46,059 nucleotides of DNA, from the IMG/VR virus record IMGVR_UViG_3300046007_009697, positions 1 to 46,059 of that record; one strand, given 5' to 3'. Source of the stretch: a virus. The notes below the pieces were generated by a model. That model made no database searches, had not been told where the DNA came from, and saw only the letters and a program-made list of their open reading frames with translations. The translations under genes were made by a program, and so were the position numbers. Shown here in pieces: positions 25,519-34,256 of the stretch (the first letter of the stretch is position 1; each line of letters begins with the position of its first letter).

Positions 25519-26144
25519 TACTTATTTTGAATAATATTATTATAAAGTGAATTTTGCTTTATCTGTTTATCTAATGTTTTTATATGATATATACAGCATT
25601 CTTTTACAAGAGGAAGTGTTGCATATGAGGAATAACCAGTTAATTGTTCATGCACTGGACGTATCCATTTTATTTCTGGTTTATTCTTTACAATTCGCAT
25701 TTGAAGATCTGGCCAATTTATTCTTGATTCCCCATCAATAGACCATCCCCATTTTTGTATCCATTCATCTGTTATTCCTCTGACTTCATTCCATCTAGGA
25801 ACCCAAAATGCCTCAACAGTTGAATTTAAGTTTATTATTTGTTTAATATTTTCAATAAAATCATCAAATATGTTTTCATCTGCATCTAAGTTAACAATAT
25901 AATCTTTTGTGCATTTACTAAACAAATAATTCTTCTGAGAAGCGAAATCATTATTTAATGACCGTTTATAATACTTTATATGTGAGGAATTATTATCAAT
26001 CACTTGCATTACACCCGGAGTTGCCTTTTCAGAATCAATAACAACAACTATCTCATCGGTTTCAGACTTTATTCTAACCAAATTTGTTAACAGTGTTCTA
26101 AATTCAATTTCTTCATCGGCAACAAGTATAGCAAAACTTATCAT
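25518..26144 (-). CDS. GT2-like glycosyltransferase
   Basis: 208 residues. The ISFAILVADEEIEFRTLLTNL start and YIVNLDADENIFDDF with a DAD metal motif mark a GT2/TPR-type transferase related to the lipopolysaccharide beta-1,4-glucosyltransferase group. The region following (WNEVRG...WPDLQMRIVKN..I.W..PVHEQL) is characteristic of that group and supplies the catalytic base. The donor is unknown. Confidence 0.85.
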   Translation of the reverse strand: MISFAILVADEEIEFRTLLTNLVRIKSETDEIVVVIDSEKATPGVMQVIDNNSSHIKYYKRSLNNDFASQKNYLFSKCTKDYIVNLDADENIFDDFIENIKQIINLNSTVEAFWVPRWNEVRGITDEWIQKWGWSIDGESRINWPDLQMRIVKNKPEIKWIRPVHEQLTGYSSYATLPLVKECCIYHIKTLDKQIKQNSLYNNIIQNK

Positions 26145-26152
26145 AATAATCC

Positions 26153-27025
26153 TTACTCTTCATACTTAAATAAATAAACTTTTGGTGTTGTTCGCAAAGC
26201 CATCGCTATTAATAGACGAGATTCTCCCCCAACACAATAATACTCATTTTTAGCGAGTTGTACAACAATTGGAGCTTCTACTGCATGATTTAACTTCATT
26301 CTTTGGATTTGCTTTTCTATTACTTCAATATCCCTTCTTTTATCTAAACTAAGCTGTCTAACTGCTTTCAATGTTAAATCAAAATCCCAGCTATCAGTAT
26401 TTTTGATATTAGACCAAATTGCAGGAGTTAATGTACGCATTAAACCATTTTTTGAAGATTCTATTAATTTAGTTGTATCAAGTTCAAATTTTTCTGCAAA
26501 ATCTTCAAGAGCACTTTGCTCTTTTCCCAAATTTGGAGTGACATAGACAGGCTGTTCTAATTGCCGAGTTTTAGAAAAATTATAGTCTATTAAATATGAT
26601 CTTCTGATATAATCAGAATTTCTAATCAATTTTCTATATGATTTTCGCATGATAGGATATAACATCCTATATAACGGTTTTTTTGATTGTTTGAAGTTTA
26701 AAAATGAAAATGATTGATTTGCAAATATAAACTCATCTGCTTTTCTGTCTATTGTCAGCGATACCATATACTGTAATACGCTAGAGGGGATAAAATCTAT
26801 GTCAAATACATGCACATAATTATCATACCGTGGTTCTATTACTAGATAATGCGATGTTTTATATTTTTTTGTCCATTTTCCATAATAGTCAATTTTTACA
26901 ATAAACCCATTTTGAAAATTAGTAAATCTAATTTGACGTTGCTTCATTGTATTGCGTTTGTGTGTACGCGAAAATGAACCAAGCGTTCTACGTTTTCTGG
27001 GTAATATTTTTATACCACGTGCCAT
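26153..27025 (-). CDS. Two-part phage protein with C-terminal ParB-like region
   Basis: 290 residues. The N-terminal ~150 are basic and beta-rich (RKRRTLGSFSRTHKR, TSHYLVIEPRYDNYVHVFDIDFIP), a pattern I know from T4-like phage proteins of unknown role. The C-terminal ~120 end in PIVVQLAKNEYYCVGGESRLLIAMAL, which matches the ParB/sulfiredoxin-like nucleotide-binding segment (GG-SR). ParB-like domains bind CTP or ATP and phage versions can be nucleases or regulators. It sits inside the glycan cassette, immediately upstream of a GT2 gene, and overlaps the GT4 gene by 1 base. Confidence 0.6.
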   Translation of the reverse strand: MARGIKILPRKRRTLGSFSRTHKRNTMKQRQIRFTNFQNGFIVKIDYYGKWTKKYKTSHYLVIEPRYDNYVHVFDIDFIPSSVLQYMVSLTIDRKADEFIFANQSFSFLNFKQSKKPLYRMLYPIMRKSYRKLIRNSDYIRRSYLIDYNFSKTRQLEQPVYVTPNLGKEQSALEDFAEKFELDTTKLIESSKNGLMRTLTPAIWSNIKNTDSWDFDLTLKAVRQLSLDKRRDIEVIEKQIQRMKLNHAVEAPIVVQLAKNEYYCVGGESRLLIAMALRTTPKVYLFKYEE

Positions 27026-28311
27026 TACTCAAGTTTTTTCAGCTTCGGTAATTCAATAGAAACTTGCTCAGGAACATTTGTATTGTTTTCAATAAACGAA
27101 ACAAAAGACTCAGCCATAGATTCAAGAGACCACTTAGGTACATGAGACAAAAACTTTATAGAGTTATTCTTATAAGATTTATAAGACTTATAAACATCCT
27201 CTAAAATTCTAGAGCATTCACCGTAGTTTACAGTAAACCACTTGGATCCTTCAACAAGAACGCCATTCCAAACAGCAGACTTGTGTATTTCAGTTAATTC
27301 GCCCGGCAAGTATGTATGGAGTGCAGGATTCAAGAAATCAACATGGCCTGAAAATTCTGGTGCAAGGACTGGTTTACCAGTTGCTGCAAATTCTAAGAGA
27401 GGTCTACCAAATCCTTCTCCCTTTGTATAAGAAACCATTGCTTTTACTTTCGGGTGATTATATAGGCTATTCATTTCTTCTTTTGTTAGATTTCCATGAA
27501 GCAAATAAATTTCCGGAAGATCAGTATCCGAATACATAGCTTTTATAGAATTTATATAATTTAAAATCCGTTCTCGGTCTTTTATCGAAAAAGTTGCGCC
27601 GGATGTTTTTAGAAGCAATGCTGGTTTTTCTTTTTTATTTCTGAATGTATGCATAAAGTTATACACCAACCCACTTATATTTTTTCTATCTTCACCAAGA
27701 TCTCCGTTTAACCAGTGACCAACTGAAAGGAATATAAAATCATTTTGAATTGAATCTATCTGCGTTTTTATACCTGGGGCAAGGTCTATCTCATCTATCT
27801 TTCTAAAGATTTCAGTATCAATGCCTTCAAATAAAACTTCAATTGGTTTAATTACTTCAAGAAGACCCCGTTCTTGTCCAGTACCCTTATCATGTATCTT
27901 GTATTTTGTTTCATCAAATACTTGCTTAGAGAATTTTGAAGGAACCAGCGTATAATCCATTCGATTTACACCTTCAATCCACTCTGGTGCACACTGTGTT
28001 GTTTCAATACCTGCGGTTATTCCTATATTAGCATATTTTCCAATTGGATTAAATTCGTTTGGTACAGATACTTGTATGAATATGTCTGGTTGTTTGCGCA
28101 ACGGCTCAATTAGGATAGATTCTTTTATTGCCATGTCCTTTTGACTGGTTTCCTCCAACGCATCAAACGAGGTGTTTCCCCAATTTGTTGATATTATAGA
28201 AACTTCGTACTTACCAGAACTAATTAAAGAATATGCTAGATCTCGTGTGTGATCGCCATAACCACTTCTGGTTTCAACTGGGCCTTGAATTACTATAAAC
28301 TTTTTATACAT
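27025..28311 (-). CDS. GT4-family glycosyltransferase
   Basis: 428 residues, full length for a GT4 enzyme. The N-terminus FIVIQGPVETRSGYGDHTRDL has the glycine-rich acceptor loop, FIFLSVGHWLNGD...EDRKNI opens the donor domain, and KGEGFGRPLLEFAATGKPVLA is the E-x7-E region with the GFG loop. It would add a sugar in the cytosol. It lies 8 bases downstream of another GT4 gene with a similar layout, so they may act one after the other. Confidence 0.87.
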   Translation of the reverse strand: MYKKFIVIQGPVETRSGYGDHTRDLAYSLISSGKYEVSIISTNWGNTSFDALEETSQKDMAIKESILIEPLRKQPDIFIQVSVPNEFNPIGKYANIGITAGIETTQCAPEWIEGVNRMDYTLVPSKFSKQVFDETKYKIHDKGTGQERGLLEVIKPIEVLFEGIDTEIFRKIDEIDLAPGIKTQIDSIQNDFIFLSVGHWLNGDLGEDRKNISGLVYNFMHTFRNKKEKPALLLKTSGATFSIKDRERILNYINSIKAMYSDTDLPEIYLLHGNLTKEEMNSLYNHPKVKAMVSYTKGEGFGRPLLEFAATGKPVLAPEFSGHVDFLNPALHTYLPGELTEIHKSAVWNGVLVEGSKWFTVNYGECSRILEDVYKSYKSYKNNSIKFLSHVPKWSLESMAESFVSFIENNTNVPEQVSIELPKLKKLE

Positions 28312-28319
28312 ATGTTATC

Positions 28320-29729
28320 CTATACCTTTATCAATGTAAATCTATCTCGTTTTTTAAATGTATTTAAGCACGTGTTGATTGAGTTTAATACACGGTTACC
28401 CATATTTTTTGCAGACATGCCTGTGTCTGGGCTTATAACAAATTCTCTACCAAGTATACCACGCTGTTTACGTTCTTCTCTGCTCAGTTCATATGCATTA
28501 AATAGTGCGTCTGCAACATCTATAAAATCAACCCTATCATCAAATATATAAGGAGTTGGCACAGACCCCTGAAGAGAACGATTTGATGGCCACACTGGGA
28601 ATGCCCAGTCACCATGTGTTAACTCTTTATTGTTTTTCCACTTCCTATAATCATGAAGTGATCCGATTTCAACATAATCTTCTTCATTTAAATATCTAAC
28701 ATTCCCGCTTTCGTTTATTGAAAATCCACATTGATCTTGAAGTCCGCCTGTTACGTTAACAACAATCGGTGTACCAGCCATTAGTGATTCGGCGGTTGCC
28801 AACCCAAAACCTTCATTTGATGATACGTTTACTGTTACATCTGCGATATTGTATAAATAATTTAGATATTCACGAGGAATCGATTTATCAGAAAATGCTA
28901 CTTTAATATTAGGTGCAACTTCCTTTATCATTTCTGGTATATGCGTTCCATTTGGATCTATTGGCTGCGTATGCAACAATAGCAAACAACGATCTTGTTT
29001 TTCTTCTGGCAATCTTTCAATAAAGTCTTTAAATGCTAAAACCAAATCGCCAACATTTTTCCTACGTATATTCCTATTGTTCCAGAATACAACATAATCA
29101 TACTCAGAACCTTTAAAAACATCATTTTTAAATTTAAGCAAATCCCCATATTTCTCGTGCGTTTCATCTATAGGAAAATAATCAGTTTCGGATATACCAT
29201 GTGGTACATATGTAACACGTGTATCACTAATACCATTTTCATGTTTAGTTAAGATACGCTTATTTATTCCATATGTTTGTTTTGAAATTGCCATTAGCAA
29301 ATCACATGATGCATATGCTTCTTTATTATAAGTAGGATCTGGTAGATCATCCCAGATATTTAAATATATTATTGGTAATTGCTGACGAATTTCATGTTCC
29401 ATTTCATACAACCAATCCCAAAAGCGAGGATCTGTAAAATGGACAATTGCATCCGGATTTTCCCTTTTTAAAATTTCTCTGATTAGCAAAGGATCACCGT
29501 AACCATTATATGGTATTATCTTAACGCTTGCATCACTTACACCTGATATCTTTCTTACATCTTCGGAAATATCGATTAATTTTCCTTTATCCGGGTGTTC
29601 AATTGCTGCACCAACTTGTACCCAATCAAATTCTCCAACGGTATTAACTACCATATCTCTAGATACAGTGGCTATACCAGAATGCATTCGCATATCATCG
29701 GATAGTAATAGTATTTTCTTTTTAGCCAT
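28320..29729 (-). CDS. GT4-family glycosyltransferase
   Basis: 469 residues. KKILLLSDDMRMHSGIATVSRDMV is the GT4 start, YDYVVFWNNRNIRRKNVGDLVLAF opens the donor-binding half, and NEGFGLATAESLMAGTPIVVN is the E-x7-E motif. It also has a long insert near the end (residues ~380-420). The gene is first after a 68-base gap with a promoter-like repeat, so it may begin the glycan operon. Confidence 0.87.
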   Translation of the reverse strand: MAKKKILLLSDDMRMHSGIATVSRDMVVNTVGEFDWVQVGAAIEHPDKGKLIDISEDVRKISGVSDASVKIIPYNGYGDPLLIREILKRENPDAIVHFTDPRFWDWLYEMEHEIRQQLPIIYLNIWDDLPDPTYNKEAYASCDLLMAISKQTYGINKRILTKHENGISDTRVTYVPHGISETDYFPIDETHEKYGDLLKFKNDVFKGSEYDYVVFWNNRNIRRKNVGDLVLAFKDFIERLPEEKQDRCLLLLHTQPIDPNGTHIPEMIKEVAPNIKVAFSDKSIPREYLNYLYNIADVTVNVSSNEGFGLATAESLMAGTPIVVNVTGGLQDQCGFSINESGNVRYLNEEDYVEIGSLHDYRKWKNNKELTHGDWAFPVWPSNRSLQGSVPTPYIFDDRVDFIDVADALFNAYELSREERKQRGILGREFVISPDTGMSAKNMGNRVLNSINTCLNTFKKRDRFTLIKV

Positions 29730-29762
29730 AAAAACCCTTATTTACAAAACTTATATTAAATA

Positions 29763-29797
29763 AATATACAAAAAATAAATATAATAAACAAGCACTA
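29763..29797 (-). promoter_or_regulatory. Candidate promoter upstream of the GT4 gene
   Basis: On the minus strand the gap reads GTGCTTGTTTATTATATT, then TTGTATATTTATT about 20 bases later, the same TTG/TATAT arrangement seen in the gap before the T9SS-signal gene. No terminator hairpin was seen here, so read-through from the IMPDH-like gene is also likely. Confidence 0.35.
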
Positions 29798-30844
29798 TTA
29801 TAGTAATAAATGTGGCTTTGCTTCAATTAATCCATTTTGTGTAATTATTACATGCTCCGAATTTGCTCTAAATTGTTCTAATGTTAATGCATTTACATAT
29901 GACATAGATGAGCGAATGCCATCTTCAATATCATTGATAATTCTTTTTACCTTTCCCTTGTACGGTATTAGTTTAGAATTACCTTCAACATTTTTTTCTT
30001 CCATTCCATGCGCCCTTTTTGTCTCTGCCGATGCAGACCCTCTATACTTTTTATATAGCTGTTCATTCGGCCACATTCCCATTCGTTGGATTTCTCCGGG
30101 ACTTTCCCGCGTACCAGCGAGTATAGAACCTAACATGACCGTATCTGCACCGAGTGAGATCGCTTTGGCAACATCACCTGTCATTTTAATACCACCATCT
30201 GCTATAATTGGGACATAAACACCAGTTTCTTCAACACCACGAACTGCTTCAATTAGAGCAGTAACCTGCGGAATTCCAATACCAGTCCTAATTCTAGTTT
30301 CACACAATGATCCGTTACCAATACCAACACGAATTGCGTCTGCTCCCCACTCTGCCAAATTTCTTGCACCTTCTCGAGTTGCAACATTTCCTGCAATTAT
30401 ATCAACATCGCTTGGAAGATTTTCCTTGCACCACGCTATAGTATCTTTTACTTGTTTTGTATTTCCATGAGCAACATCTATAAGTAAAATCTTTACACCA
30501 ACTTGTACTAAAGATTCTGCACGTTCTTTGAAATCACCGGTTGCACCAATAGCAGCACATCCCATGACAGACGATTGTAATACATCAACAGCACTGTCTA
30601 CTTGTTCACCAATACACATGAATCTATGTAATACACCAATACCGCCCATGTTTCCAATAGCTATAGCCATTTCTGAATCAGTGACAGTATCCATTGGAGA
30701 CGCTACAAGTGGTGATTCTAATTTATATTGTTTTGTAAAATTTGTACTTAGGTTACATTGACTCCTTGATTGTATTTCTGAATATTTCGGAACAATCTGT
30801 ATATCATCGTATGTATATGCATGTTGCATTATATATGTATCCAT
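29798..30844 (-). CDS. IMP dehydrogenase/GMP reductase-like enzyme without CBS domains
   Basis: 348 residues, GMP-reductase length. The TIM-barrel family signature is clear: [13 protein letters not shown] start, [31 protein letters not shown] and [19 protein letters not shown]. The active-site loop is GNGSLCETR with Cys181; most IMPDH and GMPR proteins have C-T-T here, so Glu182 is unusual. The flap lacks the IMPDH Arg-Tyr pair, and the late GIRSSMSY segment suits either subfamily. It would interconvert guanine and hypoxanthine nucleotides using NAD(P)H. Direction cannot be decided from the sequence. It lies between the Cas4-like nuclease gene and the glycan operon. Confidence 0.85.
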   Translation of the reverse strand: MDTYIMQHAYTYDDIQIVPKYSEIQSRSQCNLSTNFTKQYKLESPLVASPMDTVTDSEMAIAIGNMGGIGVLHRFMCIGEQVDSAVDVLQSSVMGCAAIGATGDFKERAESLVQVGVKILLIDVAHGNTKQVKDTIAWCKENLPSDVDIIAGNVATREGARNLAEWGADAIRVGIGNGSLCETRIRTGIGIPQVTALIEAVRGVEETGVYVPIIADGGIKMTGDVAKAISLGADTVMLGSILAGTRESPGEIQRMGMWPNEQLYKKYRGSASAETKRAHGMEEKNVEGNSKLIPYKGKVKRIINDIEDGIRSSMSYVNALTLEQFRANSEHVIITQNGLIEAKPHLLL

Positions 30845-30846
30845 TA

Positions 30847-31749
30847 TTACGGTAACCTTTCATTTTTAGGACAATGTGTATCGTCATTTTTAAATTCACA
30901 AAATCTACAGTTTGAATTATTAAACCCAGCAACTGCAACATAATTTATATCAGTATTATAATCACCACTTTCTTTAAATGCAGAAACTATAAAATTATCT
31001 ATTTGATTTGAAATCTGATTTACTGATATGGTCCCGTTTGCAGGTTTAAATCTCTGTATTCTTCTAGTCATAGCAGCGTATTCTGCGTTCTCATCTATTT
31101 TACGTTTTAATATAAGATATTCAACATCAATATCGGATAAGTTACATCCATACTGTTCTGCAAAGTATTTCTTATATAATACAAGCTGTGATATTTTAAC
31201 CTTGTCACCTTTCTGATAATCGCCCCAACCACGTGTGCTAGTTTTAAAATCATATATGTAATATTTATTTAGCTTAGTATCACGAATTACTATATCTAAA
31301 TACCCTAGGATTTTTACATTTGGATTTTTTGGTGATGCAATTCTATCAATTGGCATTTCAATTCCTACAAGCTCGTAGTGCTTTTTCGGAAATACAGAAT
31401 CCCTGTTCTTTTTAAAATAAGTTAAAATTCTAACACCATCTTCATAATACTCAGATAATTCAGCACTAGTTGAAAAGTGTATATTATTATTTTCAGAAAG
31501 CAATTGTTTATACTGTTGATATATTTTATTCTTTAAATTTTCATTTAGATTTAACGAATTAGCTTCTGAAACGCTTTTATTATACAATACATCAAGATAT
31601 TCCTGCAAAGTTTCATGCATTGCAGTGCCAAACAAAGCAGCTACCCCTGGTTCATCAGTTCCAACTTTATCTATGTATTTCAATTTCCATCTACGTGGAC
31701 ATGTTTTCCACATATGGAATTGAGAAAATGATATTCTATTTCCAGCCAT
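30847..31749 (-). CDS. PD-(D/E)XK nuclease, Cas4/RecB-like with Fe-S cysteines
   Basis: 300 residues. ISFSQFHMWKTCPRRWKLKYI is the N-terminal signature of the RecB/Cas4 nuclease group, LFGTAMHETLQEYL supplies the conserved His, ILGYLDIVIRD and YYIYDFKTSTRGW the catalytic Asp and D-x-K, and ISQLVLYKKYF the Gln motif. One Cys near the start and three near the end (SNCRFCEFKNDDTHC) are placed as in the 4Fe-4S-containing members. It probably processes DNA ends during recombination or packaging. There is no CRISPR locus nearby. Its start overlaps the Nmad1-like gene by 1 base. Confidence 0.85.
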   Translation of the reverse strand: MAGNRISFSQFHMWKTCPRRWKLKYIDKVGTDEPGVAALFGTAMHETLQEYLDVLYNKSVSEANSLNLNENLKNKIYQQYKQLLSENNNIHFSTSAELSEYYEDGVRILTYFKKNRDSVFPKKHYELVGIEMPIDRIASPKNPNVKILGYLDIVIRDTKLNKYYIYDFKTSTRGWGDYQKGDKVKISQLVLYKKYFAEQYGCNLSDIDVEYLILKRKIDENAEYAAMTRRIQRFKPANGTISVNQISNQIDNFIVSAFKESGDYNTDINYVAVAGFNNSNCRFCEFKNDDTHCPKNERLP

Positions 31750-32132
31750 TATTTAGCCCATTTGCTATTTGCTACAAGTTGTGCTATTATGCCGTACACA
31801 GATAAATCTTGAAAAGTATCAATTTCGGATTCGCCAACTGTATCGCTTTTACCCAAAACTACTAAATTTTTTAATCTTTGTATTTTATCATTCATTCTGA
31901 ACCAAAGCCCAATCAGACTCATTTTTTTGTCATCCGGCTTTGTTAGATCTGTTCCTAGTGAAATATTGCCGGGTCCATAGTTGCTTTGCTTCTTACAAAA
32001 TACTTCATATTGATGCCACATGATTCTTCTGTATTCTTTCATCATCTCTGGGTATTCGTTCTCTATATTTTCAACTACATGCCGATCTGTAAACTCCCAC
32101 TCAGATGGCCAATGTTCATTATTTTTAATCAT
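31749..32132 (-). CDS. Nmad1/DUF1599-like protein
   Basis: 127 residues, all-helical. QYEVFCKKQSNYGPGNISLG, followed by MSLIGLWFRMNDKIQRLKNLV and SEIDTFQDLSVYGIIAQLV, is the pattern of the 'nucleotide modification associated domain 1' family, related to MazG-type all-alpha NTP pyrophosphatases. Conserved Glu and Asp residues would bind metal. It may hydrolyse a non-canonical nucleotide. It lies between the nuclease and the clamp-loader small subunit. Confidence 0.72.
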   Translation of the reverse strand: MIKNNEHWPSEWEFTDRHVVENIENEYPEMMKEYRRIMWHQYEVFCKKQSNYGPGNISLGTDLTKPDDKKMSLIGLWFRMNDKIQRLKNLVVLGKSDTVGESEIDTFQDLSVYGIIAQLVANSKWAK

Positions 32133-32577
32133 TAAATAATTCCTTTCTTAATTCAATCTTCTTATCTTCTTGTATACCATAAGTTTGTAATAACATATCA
32201 AACTCACTTTGTAGTTTTAATGTACGGAATAAATCTATCATATCCAAACATTCACGTTTACTTATCTTATAACATGATGATAAAAAATTTAACAATTCTT
32301 TATTTTCTTCATATGCCCTAGATTTTTTTATGTACTTTACATAACTGTTTTTCTTAGGCAAGGAATAAAGTAACAAATTATAATAATCTTTAGATGTTAT
32401 AGGACCTGCTCTTAAAATCTGTAAATCATTTACAAGACCTATGTATTCTGGGTTCATGGATAACCAACGTGTTATCATATAATCATCCCATGACTTCTTA
32501 TCTGATTCAGATAAGTCATTCCAATTTGTTTTATTTTTACCTATTCCATTTAAATGATCAAATATACTCTTTGCCAT
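32125..32577 (-). CDS. 62: Clamp loader small subunit, gp62-like
   Basis: 150 residues (T4 gp62 is 187). IFDHLNGIGKNKTNWNDLSESDKKSWDDYMITRWLSMNPEYIGLVN matches the start of T4-type gp62 proteins, and the remainder is helical. With the ATPase at 32856-33782 it would load the clamp at 35274-35999 onto primer ends. Its start overlaps the zinc-ribbon gene by 1 base. The order differs from T4, where 44 and 62 are adjacent. Confidence 0.82.
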   Translation of the reverse strand: MAKSIFDHLNGIGKNKTNWNDLSESDKKSWDDYMITRWLSMNPEYIGLVNDLQILRAGPITSKDYYNLLLYSLPKKNSYVKYIKKSRAYEENKELLNFLSSCYKISKRECLDMIDLFRTLKLQSEFDMLLQTYGIQEDKKIELRKELFND

Positions 32578-32852
32578 TATTCCATCGTAAGATCGTTATT
32601 GTTCATTGTTCTCGGTAAAAACTCTTTGTTTATGTTACCACATTCTAGACACGCAAAAGTTTCTACTGGGATCAATGATTCTTTTCCGGTAGGAGAGATT
32701 AGGGCAGACACCTTTTTAAACATGTATGCCATGTGAAAAAATTTGCTACCGCAGTTGCTACATTCTAAATCTGTGGTTTGAGATAAATCTAATTTTACGT
32801 TTGCCTTTGGTGGTTGATTTATTCCACCTGTTAAATCAAATGTATTTGCCAT
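32577..32852 (-). CDS. Conserved phage zinc-ribbon protein
   Basis: 91 residues. Two Cys pairs, CSNC (around 33-36) and CLEC near residue 72, would bind zinc; SALISPTGKESLIPVETF lies between them. I recognise this arrangement from T4-like marine phage proteins, always near clamp-loader genes. Function unknown. It is 3 bases from the clamp-loader ATPase gene. Confidence 0.72.
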   Translation of the reverse strand: MANTFDLTGGINQPPKANVKLDLSQTTDLECSNCGSKFFHMAYMFKKVSALISPTGKESLIPVETFACLECGNINKEFLPRTMNNNDLTME

Positions 32853-32855
32853 ATA

Positions 32856-33782
32856 TTATCCTAATTCATCAATAATTGTAAAAAATGCATTCATTGCGTT
32901 TATTTCATGGTCTACTACAAATGCATCTTTATATTGTGCATCTGCAATTGTTGCTAATATTACAAATCTAGTTTTCTCTGGGAAGCTATCTATACCATCG
33001 TAGATTGATCTGTATATGGGATTGAAATCCCTGACTAATCCATCGGCAATTAGCTTTCGTATTTCAGCAAATCGTTCAAGCTGTTTTACGCTAGATTTTT
33101 TTAAAAGTTCTATTACCTTAGTATTTAGCGCCTGATCTGTTTGTATTTCTTCAGGGATCTCTAACGTGCCAGTAATACTAAGTTTCTGTAACGTATTTAT
33201 TGTCTTACGTATATCAGGAAAATTTATGTTTATAACCGATGCTAATGTTTTATTATCAAATTTAACATTTTCGCTATCCAGAATGTTTGCAGCCAAAATT
33301 GCAACATCTTTTTTTGATGGAGGTAATATGTTAAATTTTTGGCATCTAGAATGCAATGGCTCTATAATCTTTTCTACGTAATTACATGTCAGTATAAATC
33401 TTGTATTCTTACTATACGTTTCCATTACATTTCGAAGAGCTGCCTGAAAGTTTGGTGTTGTAAAATCTGCTTCATCTAATATAACAATTTTCAATCCACC
33501 GAACCCAACCGTAGATGCGAACAGTTTAATTTTATCACGAACAGTATCAACAGAATTTTCATCACTTGCATTGATATACAAATAATTACCATCTGCAATT
33601 GTATTTGCTATAATTTTAGCTAATGTAGTTTTACCGCCACCGGCACCACCATGTAGTAATAAGTGTGGTATATCATTAGTTTTTAAATAATAGGAAAACG
33701 CAGTTTTTAACTGCTCAGATGAAATATATGTATCAAGTGTTTTAGGTCTATATTTTTCAACCCACAATGTATTCTCAGGCAT
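32856..33782 (-). CDS. 44: Clamp loader large subunit (gp44/RFC-like ATPase)
   Basis: 308 residues (T4 gp44 is 319). It begins ENTLWVEKYRPKTL. Walker A is GGAGGGKT at residues 45-52, Walker B is ILDEAD at 101-106 and the SRC arginine-finger motif is at 145-147, all typical of clamp-loader AAA+ ATPases. It would open the sliding clamp in complex with the gp62-like protein. It is 3 bases from the zinc-ribbon gene downstream. Confidence 0.93.
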   Translation of the reverse strand: MPENTLWVEKYRPKTLDTYISSEQLKTAFSYYLKTNDIPHLLLHGGAGGGKTTLAKIIANTIADGNYLYINASDENSVDTVRDKIKLFASTVGFGGLKIVILDEADFTTPNFQAALRNVMETYSKNTRFILTCNYVEKIIEPLHSRCQKFNILPPSKKDVAILAANILDSENVKFDNKTLASVININFPDIRKTINTLQKLSITGTLEIPEEIQTDQALNTKVIELLKKSSVKQLERFAEIRKLIADGLVRDFNPIYRSIYDGIDSFPEKTRFVILATIADAQYKDAFVVDHEINAMNAFFTIIDELG

Positions 33783-33785
33783 AGA

Positions 33786-34067
33786 TTACTTTCTCATGAT
33801 CTTTTTAAAATATTCTACTAACTCTTTAGATAATCGTTTTGGATTCCAATAATGTTTACCATCTTTAGAAAAGAGCCAATTATCAGACGCATCATGTTGT
33901 TTAGACGGAAAAATAGTATCTTCTAGTGTATCAGCATCATAATGTGATGCATGTATTTTATTTTTAATTATTTTTCTGAACTTTCTATTCGCGTATCGTT
34001 TATCTTTCTTTTCCGATTCTGCAAGGGTGTTACCATGTATTGGATTCTTTTTAAAACTTCTACTCAT
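33786..34067 (-). CDS. Conserved small basic protein
   Basis: 93 residues. The MSRSFKKNPIHGNTLAESEK start resembles a family of short basic proteins in bacteria and phages. It ends in a charged helix. Function unknown. It overlaps the upstream 34064-34255 gene by 4 bases. Confidence 0.7.
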   Translation of the reverse strand: MSRSFKKNPIHGNTLAESEKKDKRYANRKFRKIIKNKIHASHYDADTLEDTIFPSKQHDASDNWLFSKDGKHYWNPKRLSKELVEYFKKIMRK

Positions 34068-34255
34068 ATACTAATCCTTTTTTTATTAAAAACATTTAAA
34101 ATTCTAGTATACCAATGAGATTTAGTATTATTTTCTTGCTTTTCTATAATAAACATTTCGGTTTGTCTAACCAAATTATAGTAAGTAGTTGGACCGTAAT
34201 TTGACCAACTATTAATTATATCGTATCGTTGTTTATCAGTTAAAATCTCTTTCAT
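34064..34255 (-). CDS. Hypothetical protein, 63 residues
   Basis: The start at 34255 lies just beyond the dUTPase stop and has AGGAA about eight bases upstream; an in-frame upstream ATG lies inside the dUTPase gene and is not supported. The product (MKEILTDKQRYDIINSW...) is charged and helical, without recognised motifs. Confidence 0.6.
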   Translation of the reverse strand: MKEILTDKQRYDIINSWSNYGPTTYYNLVRQTEMFIIEKQENNTKSHWYTRILNVFNKKRISI

Positions 34256-34256
34256 A

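Noticed and set aside
29916-30218. Plus-strand open frame opposite the IMPDH-like gene
   Set aside because: Composition and position make it a shadow of the conserved enzyme on the minus strand.
30847-31749. Cas4 of a CRISPR-Cas system
   Set aside because: No cas1, cas2, effector or repeats are present; the context is a phage replication operon.
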